From positions 1-6,584 of the forward strand of contig JAKADW010000123.1 in assembly GCA_021820165.1 (NCBI GenBank): a stretch of 6,584 nucleotides of DNA, in the 5' to 3' direction. The first letter of the stretch is position 1; the number at the start of each line of letters is the position of its first letter. Under the pieces are notes generated by a model that searched no databases, was not told where the DNA came from, and worked only from the letters and a program-made list of their open reading frames with translations. Below are positions 6,327 to 6,584 of the stretch, one piece after another. The stretch comes from Bacillota bacterium. Lineage in GTDB: Bacteria; Bacillota_E; Sulfobacillia; Sulfobacillales; Sulfobacillaceae. A program made the position numbers and the translations under genes.

Positions 6327-6584
6327 AGTCCGACGCCTCCTGCCGGATCCCTCCGGGACTCGCGATCCCGTTTCTCGGGAGCGTCTTTTGGAACGCGGGT
6401 TCGATCGGGCGATGGCCCGCGCGTTCTCGATGTCTCCCGATGACATCATTGGTGAGGTCAAAGCCAGTGGTATTAAGGGCCGCGGCGGCGCCGCCTTTCC
6501 CACCGGTGTGAAGTGGGAGGGGGTCCGTTCAGCCGGCGGGAATCAGCGCTACGTGGTGATGAATGCGGACGAAAGTGAGCTCGG
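6319..6584 (+). CDS. NuoF-like FMN/NADH-binding subunit, N-terminus only (partial)
   Basis: The ATG at 6319 overlaps the end of the NuoE-like gene by 8 nt and is preceded by GAGGTGAGG (6307-6315). The frame is open to the window edge, giving 88 residues. The glycine-rich FMN/NAD motif GIKGRGGAAFPTGVKW (51-66) and YVVMNADESE (78-87) identify the NuoF/HoxF/FdsB family, which accepts electrons from formate or hydrogen modules and reduces NAD+. There is no thioredoxin-like N-terminal extension; that role is filled by the separate NuoE-like protein. Two small departures from the commonest family form are Met81 where Cys is frequent (VVCNADE) and SEL after NADE where GEP is usual. The C-terminal [4Fe-4S] site lies outside the window. 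Confidence 0.92.
   Translation, partial: MPEVRRLLPDPSGTRDPVSRERLLERGFDRAMARAFSMSPDDIIGEVKASGIKGRGGAAFPTGVKWEGVRSAGGNQRYVVMNADESEL

Noticed and set aside
1..6584. Mobile elements, CRISPR repeats, tRNA or rRNA genes
   Set aside because: No repeat array, transposase-like protein, terminal repeat or structural RNA was recognised on either strand by reading.

Overview
The window reads as one operon for complete oxalate oxidation. It is transcribed rightward from about position 408 past the right edge, with a LysR-type regulator gene starting leftward at position 86. Gene order is lysR (partial, minus), frc (formyl-CoA:oxalate CoA-transferase), oxc (oxalyl-CoA decarboxylase), a stand-alone PAS-domain protein, a formate dehydrogenase catalytic subunit, a NuoE-like [2Fe-2S] subunit, and the start of a NuoF-like flavin subunit that runs off the end.

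The genes fit one pathway. Frc moves CoA from formyl-CoA to oxalate, giving oxalyl-CoA and formate. Oxc decarboxylates oxalyl-CoA to formyl-CoA and CO2, which re-feeds Frc. The formate dehydrogenase oxidises the released formate to CO2, and the NuoE/NuoF-like pair would pass the electrons to NAD+. The net inferred result is oxalate to two CO2 plus NADH. No oxalate transporter is visible here.

The main hidden feature is in the formate dehydrogenase. A naive reading splits it at an in-frame TGA (4207-4209) into an 88-residue fragment and a 548-residue fragment. The TGA sits exactly where E. coli FdhF has selenocysteine 140, the following residues match (His, then xPSVxGL), and a perfect 6-bp hairpin with a GGTCT loop begins 15 nt beyond it. 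This is therefore one selenoprotein gene, 3943-5871, 642 residues with Sec at 89. The protein also starts right after the place where relatives carry their N-terminal [4Fe-4S] domain. All four cluster cysteines are missing, so that module is probably encoded as a separate subunit, most likely just beyond the right edge.

The organism is a bacterium of moderately high GC content that uses selenocysteine. Strong purine-rich ribosome binding sites and GTG starts on three genes would suit a Gram-positive such as a Sulfobacillus/Alicyclobacillus-like Bacillota, but the sequence does not settle the taxonomy. No RNA genes, mobile elements or CRISPR repeats were seen. Coding density is high. The only long non-coding stretch is the 321-bp divergent promoter region (87-407).
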